The position numbers and the translations under genes were made by a program. The notes under the pieces are model-generated. The model saw nothing but the letters and a program-made list of their open reading frames with translations, searched no databases and had not been told where the DNA came from. Positions 10,701 to 25,700 of a DNA stretch of 64,000 bases are shown here, one piece after another. How positions within the stretch are numbered: position 1 is the stretch's first letter; the number at the start of each line of letters is the position of its first letter. Source of the stretch: Nautilus pompilius (Eukaryota > Mollusca > Cephalopoda > Nautilida > Nautilidae); the NCBI GenBank assembly GCA_018389105.1, contig JACATO010000989.1, positions 248,001-312,000 on the forward strand, read 5' to 3'.

Positions 10701-13700
10701 TTTTGGAAAATGGATTGATAAATTGTTGATATGTGTTGTTCTAAGTTTTTTATTTATCAGTTTTAGTTACTGTTGTCTTGATCAGAACAAATCCAGCTAG
10801 TTGAACTATTAAAATGGCACCAAAAATCTGCTCTTCTCTTCTCTTTTTTAATGGCTTTTTCTCAGAACTTAATTAAATTGACTATTCAATTATTTTAATG
10901 CTCATTTTTATAAAAATGAATACTTAAAATGTGTTTTGAACTTTCAGTAAAGCATGCATTTTCCTAACAAAAATAGTTATGAAACATACGAGGTGACCAA
11001 TAAGTTATGATACTATTTAGATTTTATTTCAGTCGACAGACAGACGTTTTTACTGTTTATTTAGATAGGTCAAAAGAGAGATTGCCTGCATATTCAGTTT
11101 CTAGAAAAATTAAATCAGCACTGGAACCTGTGAGTTAGCAATTTTGATGTTTTTACTGGAACACTGAGGTTTTCCAGTGTTTTTTTTTTTTTCTCTCATG
11201 CCTTAGATTTAAAGGTAACCAACCCCCACAAAGAAATCCATTGGCATCAGATATTAAGATGTCAGATGCTATAGAGTGTCACCAAAGTTAGAAATGGCAT
11301 GATGGGGAGGAGCACTGCTGACAGCATTTTCCTTGTCTCTTGCTGTGACTGTTATTTTTTGGTGTGGTTTCTCATGCACTAGGATTATTTTGTCCACATT
11401 CTGTATTTCAGTTGATTAACGATATAGGTGAAGATGTACTTTATCTCATGTGTGAAAGGAATTTTTTCTATATATAATCTGAGAAGCTGCAAAGTTGCTT
11501 TCCATGTTTTCAATTTTCCAGTATTTCTTTTAACCATTTCTCTTTTGTAAGGGAAACAGTAGATATTCTTAATATTTGTTACTACCTTTTATTTTAATCC
11601 CACCTGTTGAGACAACTATTTGACTGATTTTCTTTGATGTAGTTTCATTAACACGCTTGCCATTTTTGGGAACTCTCAGATTTTGGCCTGCCTCTTCTAC
11701 GTTCTCAGATTTGTAAAGCAATGAATGACAGTATTGTTCTTTGAAGGATATAAGCATAACTGAGATTAATTTAGTGTATTTTTACTGAATTTCCATTTAT
11801 AAAGTAAAGTTCAACAAAAGTTGAATGCTGTCACTGCTTCATTTGCTTTGTGAACAGTTTGCAGCAGCAGTAATGCATGCTGATTGTAGCTATCAGCAGG
11901 CCTCTTCATTAAACTGGTAGCCTATCAAAGTTAAGTTTTCTTTACTAAAAGCCAGCACACCTTGTGCTGAAACAACCATTCTTAAAATTTTCAAGCAAGA
12001 AATGAAGAGTAAAGTTAGTTAGATCTCACATTAGTAGAAATTATAAGATAATCAGTTAGCTAAAGGGAAAAGCAATGGCTACAGATTAAGATTATCTTGC
12101 GAGGATGGGAATGATGACACCCGTTAAAAGCTGGATCAGGAATGAGAAGTCAGTTGGCAATGCATCAGTTTTCATTTCTTTCCTGCATAAGAACCATTAC
12201 AGTTTATGCAGAAATGGATAAATAGTTGGGTGGCTGATTTGAACAAAACTGTTAAGCTTCTAATGCCAGCCTGATCTGTCCAGATTGTCAGCTGGAATTA
12301 ACTTATTGCAATCCTGTTACCAAGGTGCAAATGGATGCAGGCTGTCTTAGTGTAGTTGAGTAAATTTCAGAGGTCTATCTGTTAGCTTTTGATGTGCAGT
12401 ACATTGAGAAAGAAGTATGGATGTTTTCTGGCAGGAATGAAACATTCACAGCATGATATACTACTACTGATCTTGTTGTGGATGCCAAACTTGAAAGCTT
12501 TTCTCCTGGACTCTGAAAGATATAAATGGCAGTCATAGACTTGGAACCTAAGCTGGTCACGATATGCCCATAGCTTGATGCTTTAAATCTTTGATGACCT
12601 TGTTTTCTTGCAGACCTGGATAGTTGGATTAAGGAATTTTGGGCTTTTGGTACTGAAAGATTGGAGACCCTGAGATTATTTAAGATATATAAATAAAGTT
12701 ATATCTTATGTTATTCTGTTGTATAATTTCTTCAAAACTTCACATTTTTTTGACATTCAACTTATCCATTGTACTAACAATATATGCAATGTCAAAACTG
12801 CAGAAAATGCTTTCATTTGTCATAATTGCCAGACATTTCAATTTCTCTTAACCACAAGTTGAAAATGCATTTTTGATGTGGTTCATTTTAGGTAGACACT
12901 TTTCTTTCAGTTGCTTGTAGAGTTAAAAATTCTGTGCAAGTGACATTTGGAAATGTGGTGTCGGGACAGTTAAATGAACGTTAATAGTTAATTGATCATT
13001 TTTGCTTGCAATTGTAAGCTAGCATCCAATGAAATTAAATAAATGTTCAAATTCAAGAGCACAATTAGAATTGAAGTCTGTTATACAAGGTCCACAGTGC
13101 ACAAATTTGTATAAAAACAATCTTCAGATAGCTGTTTGTGTCATGATGATCTACAAATGATGATTTCAATTTTAATAATATCCAGAATTGTTTATACTTT
13201 GAAATTTTGATTGGAGGATTCTGAGAGTTTCCTTGGATGTTTCAGATTTATCAATATGGTTGCCTAACTTGTTTGTTTGGGAAATTGAAAGTTTCTCTTT
13301 TGTTGTCTTCAATTTTGTTGAATTGCTCTATTAGGTGATCAACAGAGCACTTACTTGATGCCACAGTGTTCTGTCATGAATGCAGTTTACAATAGTGTTT
13401 CTGTTCTTCTGGTTAGTCTTCTGCATCATCAATTTTTTCAAGTTGTCAACAGTTACTGTAGTTCAAACAGTGCTTTTGATTACTTCATCTGACAGGATCA
13501 TGAAGTTATTGATGATGATGTCTTTTGTTTTCATTTGGTGCTGGGCTTTTGTCAGAAAAGTTCATTGTGGGTACCCAGCAGAAAATACATGCATTTTATT
13601 CAGGAATTCAAAAAACATTAATTGCTTCAGGTCAACAGCTAACCCCTATTGATTTCGATGAATCTGCTGTGAAAGTAATGTAGTCAAAGTTCATTGACGA

Positions 13701-16700
13701 CATTGATCTGCTCTCAGGTGGTGGTTATAACCTGACATGTTAAAGACATTTCCATATGATTCTACAAGAGTTATCACTATTGGCATTCAGTGATTTTAAT
13801 ATTTCCAGCCTGCACTTAGTTTCTCCATTATGACCACTGATGGAAATACATTTTTTAAAAATACACAATAAGTTCAAAGCCAATTGTAAATGTCAACTAA
13901 TCAGTGTGATACATCATGTGATGACTAAACAGAAATCAAGAAATACTTTGCTACTTCTGTTACTTTGCAGACAATAACCAACTTTTTGCTAATGAAGAGG
14001 ATCAGTTTGTCACAGAAGTAACTTGAATTTTCTTGGTTCACATTCCCAAATCAAGAAGGATTTTCTGCAAGGAAAACTTCAGACTTAACAATAAGTTTTA
14101 TGTGAACCCTATTATCCTGGGATAGTGATTTATCTTTAAAAGGCCAAACCATATTCACTGAGAAATTTGATAACTTTCTCAAGTTGCTGAAGTTAGGCTT
14201 GCTGATAGTTTTAATTTGTCACAGAGGTTCAGTATTCACATGCTTCCTACTGTAGCTAGTTTCAATCAGATAATAGTTTGTCAGTGCATTTATCACTTTT
14301 TGTTTTACTGCACAATTAGCATATGCTCAGTCATTAAAACTAGTAATAATAATTAAAAAAAAACCAGAACAGTGTATGTAAAGCAAAATGTCTTTATTGG
14401 AAATGAAGCTTTTCAGTATTTAGTCATTGAAATTGTGAAAGATCTCCCTTTGTATATTCTCAGTCAAGCTGAAATCTAGATTATGGTTTGATAGTAAAAC
14501 CAGTTTTAGACAAATAATTGCTATGCTCTTCATTGGTCTTTGTCAGTACCTGAGTTTCATTCTCCCTACTTGCTGAATTGTTTGTAGCAGGAGCAAAATG
14601 GTTTGCTAGATCAAAGGACAACTGTCTTGGAATTTGAAGTTGGTGGAAAAATATTGCTTGATTGTTATTAGAGACATTGCTGTGTAAGTTTCAGTGAAAT
14701 TAATAGTAACGGCTGTGTTTTGCATCTGGTCTTATTTCAGATAAGTTGGTTTTGGAATTTTTGCAGTTTATCTTGTATTTTTTCTTTCATAACTTACATT
14801 TTGCAGCACTTGATGATGCACCACTCTAAATTTTCTACAAGATGAAAGCAAGGAGGATGTAATATGATCATGAATTAAGTCTGTAAACTTAAATGAACCA
14901 CAATACCCCACAAGGGAACATCTATTCAAGCCACACTTAGTGATTATGTACATTTTTTTCATTAGTAACTATCATTTCTAATTGCTCTTTTCTGGGTCTA
15001 TAGTACCTTTTTAGCGTTAATTACACTGACACATTCAACTACTACATGCAGTATTTAACATTTCATCACACCCACTTTTTTTCCCCAACAAAAGTCAATG
15101 AAAAGTATAGAAAAAAACCAGCATATGTATGAGCAAGATAAATGAGCAGTCTCTTTGTGATCTATGATGAGGTGCATCCAACTGGGAGTTACTACCAGTA
15201 TACCTATATTGCCTTTAATTATCCAAAGAAGTATATTTAAAGAAAAATGATTATTGTTAAAACAGCAACTCAGACCTTCAGGATATGCAGTTTCTTTTCT
15301 CAGGATGAATGATGCATAAATGGTATTGCAGGTCTGCCTGAAACAAGTGCCATTTTATCATTCATTCAGTTTTCTTAGAGATTGTCCACTCAGTCATCAG
15401 TCTACAGATTGAGCTCTTTCTATAAATGAAGGATCATAGGTATAACCGGGGGGAATGATTCAAATAAATCTTAATTTGAATGTCATTTATGTAAAGTGTT
15501 GCTTTAGCCAAGCATTTTACTTGTTAAAAAATTTATGCAGTGTTGATGGTTAGGATCACTATCAGAAAGCATGACCACTTTGTCTCCACTGGCTTGTTCA
15601 CCTCGTGGTCTTTATTTATAATTGAATGGCAGACAGATAATGAACATGGTCTCTAGATCCTACAGCTTTGTGTTCATTGGTTTTGTCCTGGAGCTCAGGC
15701 ATCCATTACCAGAATGCTCATTGATGTGCTTTTGTGACTTGCAGCCACACTTTAGTCTTTAACTTTGGTTTGTGCATGTTCTCTTGCAACACTGGTTTTT
15801 GATAAGGAACTCATCCAAATAAAACCAATGGAAACTTTGTACTTGATATGTGCATTTGTAGTGCACTTTCCCATGCACCTCGTATTCTAATATGTTAAAA
15901 ATAGCAAGATTGCCTTTGTCATGTTGAGCTGTGTAACCAGTTTATCCAAGGTATGGATTTGTGCTTGGTGTGTTTGCAGTACATGATTGAATCACGGAGA
16001 TTGTTTTTATTAACTAAAACTGTTTATGCATTTTCCAGTATTGACTGCAAGTGTTAACACTTCTGTTTAATTTTATCTTCACTTAGAGCTATTTTGTATC
16101 TACACACATACTTATTAGTATTCCTGTATCATGATTAGTCCATTTTCTATGCTTTTTATTTTCCTTGATTTCTGTGGGCCTTTTTTGTTTGCAATTTCTT
16201 TTACGATTCTACATCTATTTAGGTAGCACACAATAACCAACATTACTGCATAACATTGCTAATTTGCCTTGGAAATGTACCTTACCTAAATAGGGGGAAG
16301 TGAAAATATCATTGTTTTAGAACAGGGGTGCACAACATACGGCCAGCCAATGAATGTGCCAAAAATGAAAACATTTTAAAATAAATATAGCAGCCATGTC
16401 TAAATCAATCAGATAAATTAGTTAAATGTGATACATCGCCACCTAGTGGTTATTTTCCAATGTTTTAATCGTCATCACTTTTTGCAGCTCAGATTTTCAT
16501 CATCTTAAATGATTGTAACTTGCAGACCTCAATGGAGGTAGCTGTCTACCGGGTCATGGGCCTGGCAGCGCTGACGCATGGCACTGAGTGCTGGACCCTG
16601 TACTGTCAACATCGGTGATGCCTTAAGGAGTTTCACATTTGTTTCTGGCATCCACTGGGGGGATTGCATGCCCTACAAGGAAATCCTCCGGTGGGTCAAC

Positions 16701-19700
16701 ACACCCAATATGGAGACCATAATCGCCAGGAAGAGACCTCACTGTTATGAATCTAACTGCAGTTGAATACTGTATGGAACTGTACTTCCCATTCCCAAGT
16801 GTCATTGACCCTCGCTTACCGCTATTTACTCGCTATCCATCGCGTACTATTGTCACAGTGATGACTCACGCTTGTGACATAGGCCACCAACTGCTGCCGT
16901 GGACTGGGGCTGGCAGTCAAACTGACCGCCAGTGTGGATGATGCGATCGAGGTCGCGTTGCCATTGGCTAACGGCGCTGGGGCGTTCTGCCTGGGAAAAC
17001 ATGAAACTGCCACACGCCACACCTCGTGGGCAGGCGTCAGCAAAAGGTACTTGCGAAGACAGCAACCCAAGCGCCGGATGCACACCGGTTCAGCTCCGCT
17101 CCCTAGATAAGCTAGGTGCCAACAAACTGAATAGGCAAACGTTATTTCTCCACGTTCTAACATGTCTTTGTCACAACCGAGTGCGAGTAAAACAAGAAAA
17201 GTTGATCATGAGCACAGGAAATTCAGAATGGACACCCAAGTACTTTTTTTTTCAAATCAAGTCCTGTTTGGAATGTGTAGCAGTGGAAAAAGAATATAAT
17301 TTACGAAGATATTACAAAACAAAACTCCCAAAACTTAGCGATCTACAAGGTGAGAACAACGCAAAAGATAGAACTCCTGAAAAAGAAATTGGTGTATCAA
17401 CAAAGCGTGTTTGAAAAGAGGAGTCGGAGGCAGCTACCATTGCCAGCTACAGGACTGCTAAACTTATCACGAAATTTGCCTGCCCTTTCAACGGCAGTAA
17501 GTCTGTGAAAGACTGTATGATGGTGATATGTGATGTACTTTGCCCGAAGGCCAAAGATGTTTTTAACGCCACTAGTCTTTCAAGAACAAGCATTCAGCTA
17601 CGCATTTTTGATATGGCCAATAATTCATACAATCAGTTAAGAAGCAAAATGAATCACATCATGCATTTTTCTGCCGCTTTGGATAAGAGCACAGACAAGA
17701 CCGATACAGCACAGCTCTCAATATTTATCTGTGGTGTCACCTAAGCATGTCAAGTCTATCAAGAACTTGCATCACTAGTGCTCTTGCTTGGCAGAACAAC
17801 TGGGTACGAAATTTTTAGTGCCTTCGAAAAAACAGTCGTGGACCTAAATTTACCATGGAATAAAGTTAGTAACTGTGATAACTGATGGTGCTCCCGCCAT
17901 GATCGGTGAGACGAATGGCTTCATCAGATATCTGAAGAAGCACCTGGAACCAGATCTTGCAGCACAACTAAAAGATTACCACTGCATAATTCACCAGGAG
18001 GCATTGTGTGGAAAACATTTAAAATTCAAAGACATAATGGACTTTGTTATATCTACTGTAAATTTTATCTGTGCAAGATCACTAAATCACAGAGAATTCC
18101 AGTCTTTTCTGAAGGACGTCAGTGCGGCTTATGGGGAGGTTCTCTATCACACAAAAGTGAGGTGGCTGAGCTGTGGTAATGTTTTGAAACGATTTTTTGT
18201 TCTGCGAAATGAAACCAAGCTGATTTTACAGCAGAGAGGAAAGGACACTTTAGTCATGGAGGATGCTGACTGGATTGCTGATTTTGCCTTTTTGACAGAC
18301 CAGACCTCACTGGACACTTGAATGATCTCAACCTGAAATTGCCAGGGAGAGAGAAACTGATTTGCCGACTTGTTTGAAGCAGTTTGTGCATTTGAAATGA
18401 AACTGAAACTTTTTGCAACCCTGTTAAAGAAATGGAATCTAACATACTTTCCAGCATTCCAAGACACCTTTGCGCACATGCATTACAACTGGGGCCGTCA
18501 CAGCTTTCTGCTTGAAGACTTACAGCAGGCGTTCACCACCAGATTTGGGCAGTTCATGAACAAACAGATTGTGTTCATACTACTTGCAGATCCATCCTCT
18601 GTGGATGCTGAAACTGTACCTGGTGATGTACAGCTGGATGTAATTGAACTCCAGTGCTCCACAGTGATGAGGAGTAAGCACAGGGAGTTGCCACTCGTAC
18701 ACTTCTATCAGGGCCTGGACCGGCATCTGTTTCCCAATATTGCAAATGCACAGAAATGGATCTCAATGTTTGGAATCACCTACATATGTGAACAAGTGTT
18801 TTCTTTAATGAAGATGACTAAGTCTCCCCTGCGAACAAGACTAGCAGATGATAACCTGCAGGTAGTGCTCAGAGTTGCGACCATCTCATTGGAGCCCAAC
18901 ATTAACCAGTTGAGTGTCAGAGAAGCGCTACAATGTCTCCCACTGACCATGACCTTTTTTTTTTTTTGTAACTGACATCCATGTAAGTAGAATAATTCTG
19001 TATAACAAATTGATCTGAGTAAGTCTATAAAAATATTTCATGTTATAAGGTATAGAGATGGATGCTAAATGTTTGTGGCCTGCTGATGGTGTCACATGAA
19101 AGTGGCCTGCATTGAAAAGTTGTGCACCCCTGTTCTAGAATATCTACCAAGTAACTTGTCTAAAAGAACATTTCCTGATGTCATGATTTATTGGTCAGTG
19201 TGTGTAAAATTTTGTAGAAAAATTGTGCAACTTTTCAGATCTTCGATATAATTTTTATTCAACATTTCACTCTCGCACGCATGCACACAACCAACCACCC
19301 ACCCGGCCCTTTTTTTCCTTTCAATAAATTGAATCAAGTATCTTTGTTTTGTGACTGTTAGATATGAATAACCTGTTTCATGTTATAAGACAGATGCAAA
19401 CCAACTTCATTAAAAAGTAGGAGGAAAGTTTAAAAGGAGACTAGACTTGCAAAACCTTGACATGCAAAATTCTTAAACAAATTGCTAGAATCAGATATGC
19501 TGTACAGATGATTTATAGCAACTACTGACAGGCGAGTGGTAGAATCTAAGGAAATTAATCTCTTTCTGATAAGTCTTACTGAAGGCCATTGTTAAGATAT
19601 TACTTGAATAGTTTTGTTTTTTTCCAATTGATTTTCTTTGCTTTACATTCTTATTTTTCTTAATGCTACAGTTTCTTTGTGAGGCAATTTCTCAATTTTT

Positions 19701-22700
19701 AACTTTTAACAGTTGAGGGGCCCAGTTTTATATCCTGGTTGGCTCAGTCTGGCATGGTTTATTTTCCCCCCTCCTTCTGTTGGTTTTCTCCCACATCTAG
19801 AAATGAAGGGTTCTGGTAGGGATTTCTCTGCTGAGCTCATGGTGTAGGTTGCTTCTAGCATCTGACCACATCAGCATACATGCACGCACGTAGCTTTTGT
19901 ACTAATGAGTTTTAGCTAATTCCATTGGTTAATAAATATATTGACTAAGACCAACGTACAATTTTTTTTTTTTTAATTAAAGGCATACTGTATAAGTTTT
20001 AACTTGTTTTATTGTTTAACCGATGTATATCTAACATTTTAAATTATAATTTGTTTATTCAATAAAAATATTTTCTTAAACCAGTTGTATGCTTTTAGGA
20101 TTAAATCAGGGATTTGCTTTTAAGTATTACAGTTACTACAGTGAAGGATAAATTCATTCAGTGAAATACATCTGGTGGATGATTAGTTTAACAAGGTAAA
20201 AATTAGTATAATTAAAAATAAGTTAGTGTATTTTCATTTTTCCCCATTACATAGCACAATCTCAGATTGTTTGTTCTTTTGACTAAGCCACATCAACTAT
20301 TTATTAACACATTTTATCCTTTCATTTGAATCTGTTTATAAGGGATGTTTAAATAAAATTATTCAGGTATAAAATATAGGAATTCTATTTACTCAGGTTT
20401 CATTTCAATATTCCTGGTAGCTATCTTCTGTTAAAATCATCAGATTTGTAGAGCGCACTTGTTTTAAGTTAGAAATTTCAGTAAAATCTAGGGCATTATA
20501 TTAATGATCCTTTTGAACTAGCGTGTGCATTTCTGTTTTGAAACTATGGAGTTCTTCACTATCACAAAACTTAAAAATGGAAAGAATTTTGACTTCGCTT
20601 TATGTAAGTCTTCTGACCATTATAATCACTGCTCGAATCTGAGTAAGGTATCTACTTTTTATTTGCTCTAACAGCCTAGAGCTCCATTTTTTTTCTTCTT
20701 ACAGATTAATTTTGTGGGATTCTTTTCTTATGACCCTTTTTCTTATTGGGAACACTTCTCATGAGGATCATATCCTTTTTGTGAGTTAGTTACCATAGTA
20801 ATTTTTTAGGCCAAAGATGTTCATTTTAACTTTAAGATTGCAATGTAATATTTGTTTTTTTTTTTTGTAGTAACCAGTCCCCATTCATCTTAAAGTTTGT
20901 TGTTTTTTTTAAAATAAACAAACTTTTCAGAAGGCACTTGAGAAGCGATGAATGACACATTTTGTTGTGTTAAAAGGATAATACTCCCCAAGGATAAATA
21001 GTTAATGCTCTTTCTTTTTTTCTTTTTTTTTAACAGTATTGTCCTTGCTTATTTCATCAATGCCATAATTTGTTCCAGTGTAAATCCTGCTTGCTTCCTG
21101 TATTTCTACTATTTGAATTCTCCTGGGAATGTAGAGTACAAATGCTTGATAGGAAAGCAGTTTATGATCTCCGTCAGATACATTTTATGGAATAACTAGG
21201 CTTGGAAAACTATAAAACATGCCCCCCCTTTTTTTCTTAATTATAGTTCATTATTTTCAAAATGCACATTGGCTGAAAGGTGTGTGTTTAACCAGTTTTG
21301 CATTTTTACTATAACATGCATAAACTAGATTCCTCCCCCAAGGTAAATACCAATATTCCTTAATTAGAATGTAATTTTTCTAAAATATCTCTGAACGGCG
21401 CCTTTTCATAAACTTTAAAATGATCCTTTTTTATTCTGAAGTTGTAGTAGACAGACTATTTAAAAATGTAGGTTCTCTTTTACCAAGTTAAATCAACTAC
21501 TTAGATGTTTTTTAATTTGAAACTAGTGAAAACGGCAGTTCATTTCTTTTTTGGAGCTGCAGTCTATATCCCCCTTCTCTTGTTAACACTAAGGAAAGAT
21601 AACTCATTAAATTTGTTAATTTAACAAATGTCATTTATGGATTTCTTTGTTTGAATGACTGCTGAGATGGACCAAGGATGTTCGTGTGGCTATTTTGTTT
21701 GCTTGTTTTTTTTTTGCTTTAAAGAAAACAAGAGATGAGTAGTATTAATGCACTGATGGGTGTCCAGCGTAGTATGAATACAATGTTTGACCAGAATTTG
21801 TTTTTTTGTTTTTTTGTCTTATACACTGGCTAGCCATGTTATTAGGACTTATGTATTCTTCTGACTTGGGCTTGACCTGTGATACAGATGAAAATTAGGT
21901 TGACCATGGGGTAGGTGTTCACTGCAATACTGTGTCTCTCTTAGATAAACATTTTCTGTCAATCTACTAGATAATGAAAAGGGCAAATACATTGATGTTC
22001 AAGAAGCATGATAGTGGGTGCACGTCATGTAGATGTTACAGTGGTCAAGACGTTTTCATTGGTATGTTGGTCATTTGAATTTATCAGAAGTGGCAAAAAG
22101 GCGAAGAAAATGTCTTCTGCAAGGAGGAATTGTGATTGCAAGCACACAGGAAGAGAAATGCAGTCGGACAGGACAGTAAAGTCTATCCAATTGTCATCAA
22201 ACAATAGACCAAATGACATTTAATGCAGGGTACTCATTTGCCATAGAATGTTAAAAAAAAAAAGACAAAGTAGTAGACCATTATGTAAACCATATATCAG
22301 TTAACCTGGGGAAAAAAAAACCTTGTATGGTATATGGAGTGCAGAAATTAGACTATGAAGTGATGGTATTAAATGCAACTCATCAAATCAATTTTGCATA
22401 GATGTAAAATTTAGAGAAAGCTGCATTAATCTCCTGTATGGTTCCAGCTGTCCAGGTCTCTGGTGGTGGAGCTATAGTTTGGTAGATGTTTTACTGGCAT
22501 ATCCTGGGTCCTTTGGTCTCTAGCAGGCAGAATGAATGCCAAAGCTTACCCCAGCTGCATTTTCAATAAACTGCATCCACTGATGCTTCATGTGCACCTT
22601 GATACTCCCAAAACAACAATTTTCCCATTCACTGTGCCTGCATTACACACGGTTTGAGGCAGATGACAAACATTTCGTGCATCTCTCCTGACCAGCAAAA

Positions 22701-25700
22701 TCTTCGGATCTCATTTCATTTGAGCATCTGTAGTGTGGACTAGAAAGATATATTCATGATCCTCTGCCCTTTCTTACTCCATATGTTGCATACATTGACT
22801 GAATGGGAAAATATTCTTCAGAAAATCTTCAAATAGTTTGTACATTCTGTGTTACATGATATGGCTGTTATTCTCTAGCAAGAGTTGGCTCAACCCACTA
22901 TTAAGTATAGGTCCTACCTAATAAAGTGAGCAGCCAGCAAATGATGGTCAAATGGTGTCACGATTATTTTACTTTGTCTTTATCTTACTGAAGTACAACT
23001 TTTTGGGGATTGCTGTTCTTAATTACTGTAGCTAGATTGGGTAGGATATTAAGAATTGTTTGATTTGCAGTATGGGAGACTACTGGATTCAAATTCTGGT
23101 TCAGATTGGCTTAGTTTGGCATACCTCTCTAGCATGGGTTTTTGCTCTTTTTTAGCTGGCTCTGTGGGGTTTCCTCCCACATCTAAAGTTTTTTCAGTAG
23201 CTGTCAGGTCTTTTGTGCAGAATTGTTAATGCTGCTTAGAAGACACGTGCACTACACACACTAGGGTTCTACGAGACAATCTAGAAGAAAAAGAACTTAA
23301 GCTTTTCTATGAACTGGTTTTTAAAAAAAAACGGAGGGGGTTAGATGAACTGAATTCCTACGTAATACTCTAGATCTGGATAATGTACAGATTGTTTAAG
23401 CAAATTTGATGAAAGTTATCTGTTAAAAAAGAAAGTTAACATTTGAATTTGGGATCCTGTATGACTCAATATATTTTAATGTATTGTGTTTAGTGCATTT
23501 ATTTTGATACTTAATGTTTTTCAACGTTAACATAGTACACAGTGATGCTTCACGTTTGTATATTTGCATTTGGTTTAATAAAACAACAACTTTGCTCGTG
23601 TAATAACAGAAATTTGTTGAATACAATTGCATAATTTGACTGAATTCATAGAATTTCATATGCTGTCTGGATGTTATTATCTTTACAGGTATCTTGATCT
23701 TATACAGTAGCTTTATCATGACACTGGGGAAACCAGCGAGTAGCAGCATGTTGTGAATTATGTAGATGAAGTCTATTTACACTTTAAACATTACTAAAAG
23801 AATAGTCAACCGAGCAGCTTTTTCTGAAAGACAAAGGCCATTGAACAGATCAGTATTAGTGTCAACGAAAGGTTCTTGCAGGTGGCTATAGCAGTTTGAC
23901 AAGAGTGAAAGCTCTTATCCAGTCTGATGGCCTGTTCACTTTTTCTGCTATGATGCTACCACTTGGATGATAAGAAATATCTTGCAAAATTGACAAGTTG
24001 ATAATGATGTTTTGAGATTGCTGTAATTATTAACAACTTTACTCTGCTTCCCATTCAATGCAACATAGTCTTAATATAAAACCAGGGTGGTGTGTGTTTG
24101 TTTTGTTTTTTTTGCAATATGAGAAGAATCAAAATGTAATAGTATAAAAATTAGCTGGTTATGAAACCTAAGTTGTGATGTGGCAGTGAACTAATTAGCA
24201 AAGTTTGTCCAGTCTTCTAGATCCTGTATGTATTGTTAGATTCTTAAAAGAAAAATCAAAGCATACTGATTTAAGAAAATGGCCTTTATGCAGGAGACCG
24301 TTATAGATTCCACTAATGATGATGGTAATTTTTCATAGCTTGTTAGAAGAAATCATTTTGAATATAACTTATAATGCAATTTATTCAAAATTAAAATCTG
24401 CATAATTCCAAGTTTTCCATTAGAGAACTTTGGTTAACCACTTGATAAGTGGATTCTTTTCTTGGGATATGAAGTTATGCCTTTAAGACTGCACAGCAAA
24501 ACCTGCTTAATGTGCCAGTATTTTAAATGATTGCTCAGAAAGTTAATGATTTCATCTCTAAAATGTAATTAGATTTTCTCAGCACTTCCTTTTTGTACCT
24601 CTGTTATTGATAAACAGCAACAACCAAGAAATGCACAGGTCAATTTATAAGATAAAATTTCCAGCCACCCAGTATTATCTGGGGAGGCTTCTTGGAGCAT
24701 CTACTTACACCAGCTTTAGTTCTTTTTATTTGAGTCAAATTGTGCTCATGTTTTGTATACCTTTAGAATCTTTGCTCTGTTTAGGTGTATATGAACTTTT
24801 AAGTGATTTGATAAACAAATAATACTCAAGAATCATCATAGATATGCAGAGTAAACTATTTTCTCTCTCAATCATTCATTAGTTTGATCTTGACTGTTTA
24901 AGCATGTTTTATAAACAATATATCCTGAAATTGTTCTTGGTCTCTACATTGAGGCAACTTTCCTTGTTTGTAAAAGAAAAAGTCTATTCAATTTTGTGTG
25001 TTTTATGTTATGTACAACTATTTTTGTATTAACTCCTTTTTCAGAGCATTTTTTATTGTGAATTATTAATGTACATAAAGTATGTGATCATTCTGCAAAA
25101 TGTTGCTTTTTCTGAAAATACTTTGAACAAATGCTAATGCATTGTGCTTGTATTCTATTGCATAAGATGGAAAAGTATCAATCAAATGATTTGCAGAATG
25201 GAGAATAAGTGTATTGCAAGATTTTTAAATAGCAAGATTGACAACTTGTTAAAGTAAAGTTTGACACCAACGCACTAAAATATGGAGAAGAGAATTTACA
25301 GGTTTTTGTTGTTATGACTTGTTCATTTTATTTTTTTTTAGATGCTTCATGCCAGCTGTTCATGTTCTTGTTTTGAAAATTTTAGGGAATATGCACACCA
25401 CTTCCAGAGAGAGCTAAATTAAAAAAAAAAAAAAAAATCAGTGTTTTCCCATCTTTATGGACTACAGGGATTGTCCCTTTGTGCTTGTGAGCTCTTAGAG
25501 ATGCATGTAATTATTACTGCTTAAAAATTCTACCATGGAGATATATCTCCAGTAGTTAAGTTGTTTTTTCAGGAGACATTAAGAAATAGATGAAAATAAA
25601 ACAGCTGCTGCTAATTCATAATTCTAAAAACAAGGAGTATGAACTGTTGCATGAATAACAACCATGCTGTATGTAATACTTCTGAAAGCTTTACTGTGCA

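Larger units (their letters stand above)
16323..19132 (+). mobile_element. hAT DNA transposon 1 (full-length ends, decayed)
   Basis: The element is 2,810 bp with a perfect 14-bp terminal inverted repeat, CAGGGGTGCACAAC at 16323-16336 and its complement at 19119-19132, plus an 8-bp target duplication. The CAGGGGTG end is typical of Charlie-like hAT elements. Inside is a broken + strand transposase of the GTF2IRD2/FAM200/ZBED type. A GC-richer, 220-bp LINE relic occupies about 16527-16750. It sits within RBBP6 intron 3 and cannot move by its own protein because the gene is interrupted several times. Confidence 0.9.

Noticed and set aside
14768-14962. Minus-strand hAT transposase fragment
   Set aside because: Only a loose likeness to the segment around the second catalytic Asp; neighbouring sequence in all frames did not continue the match.
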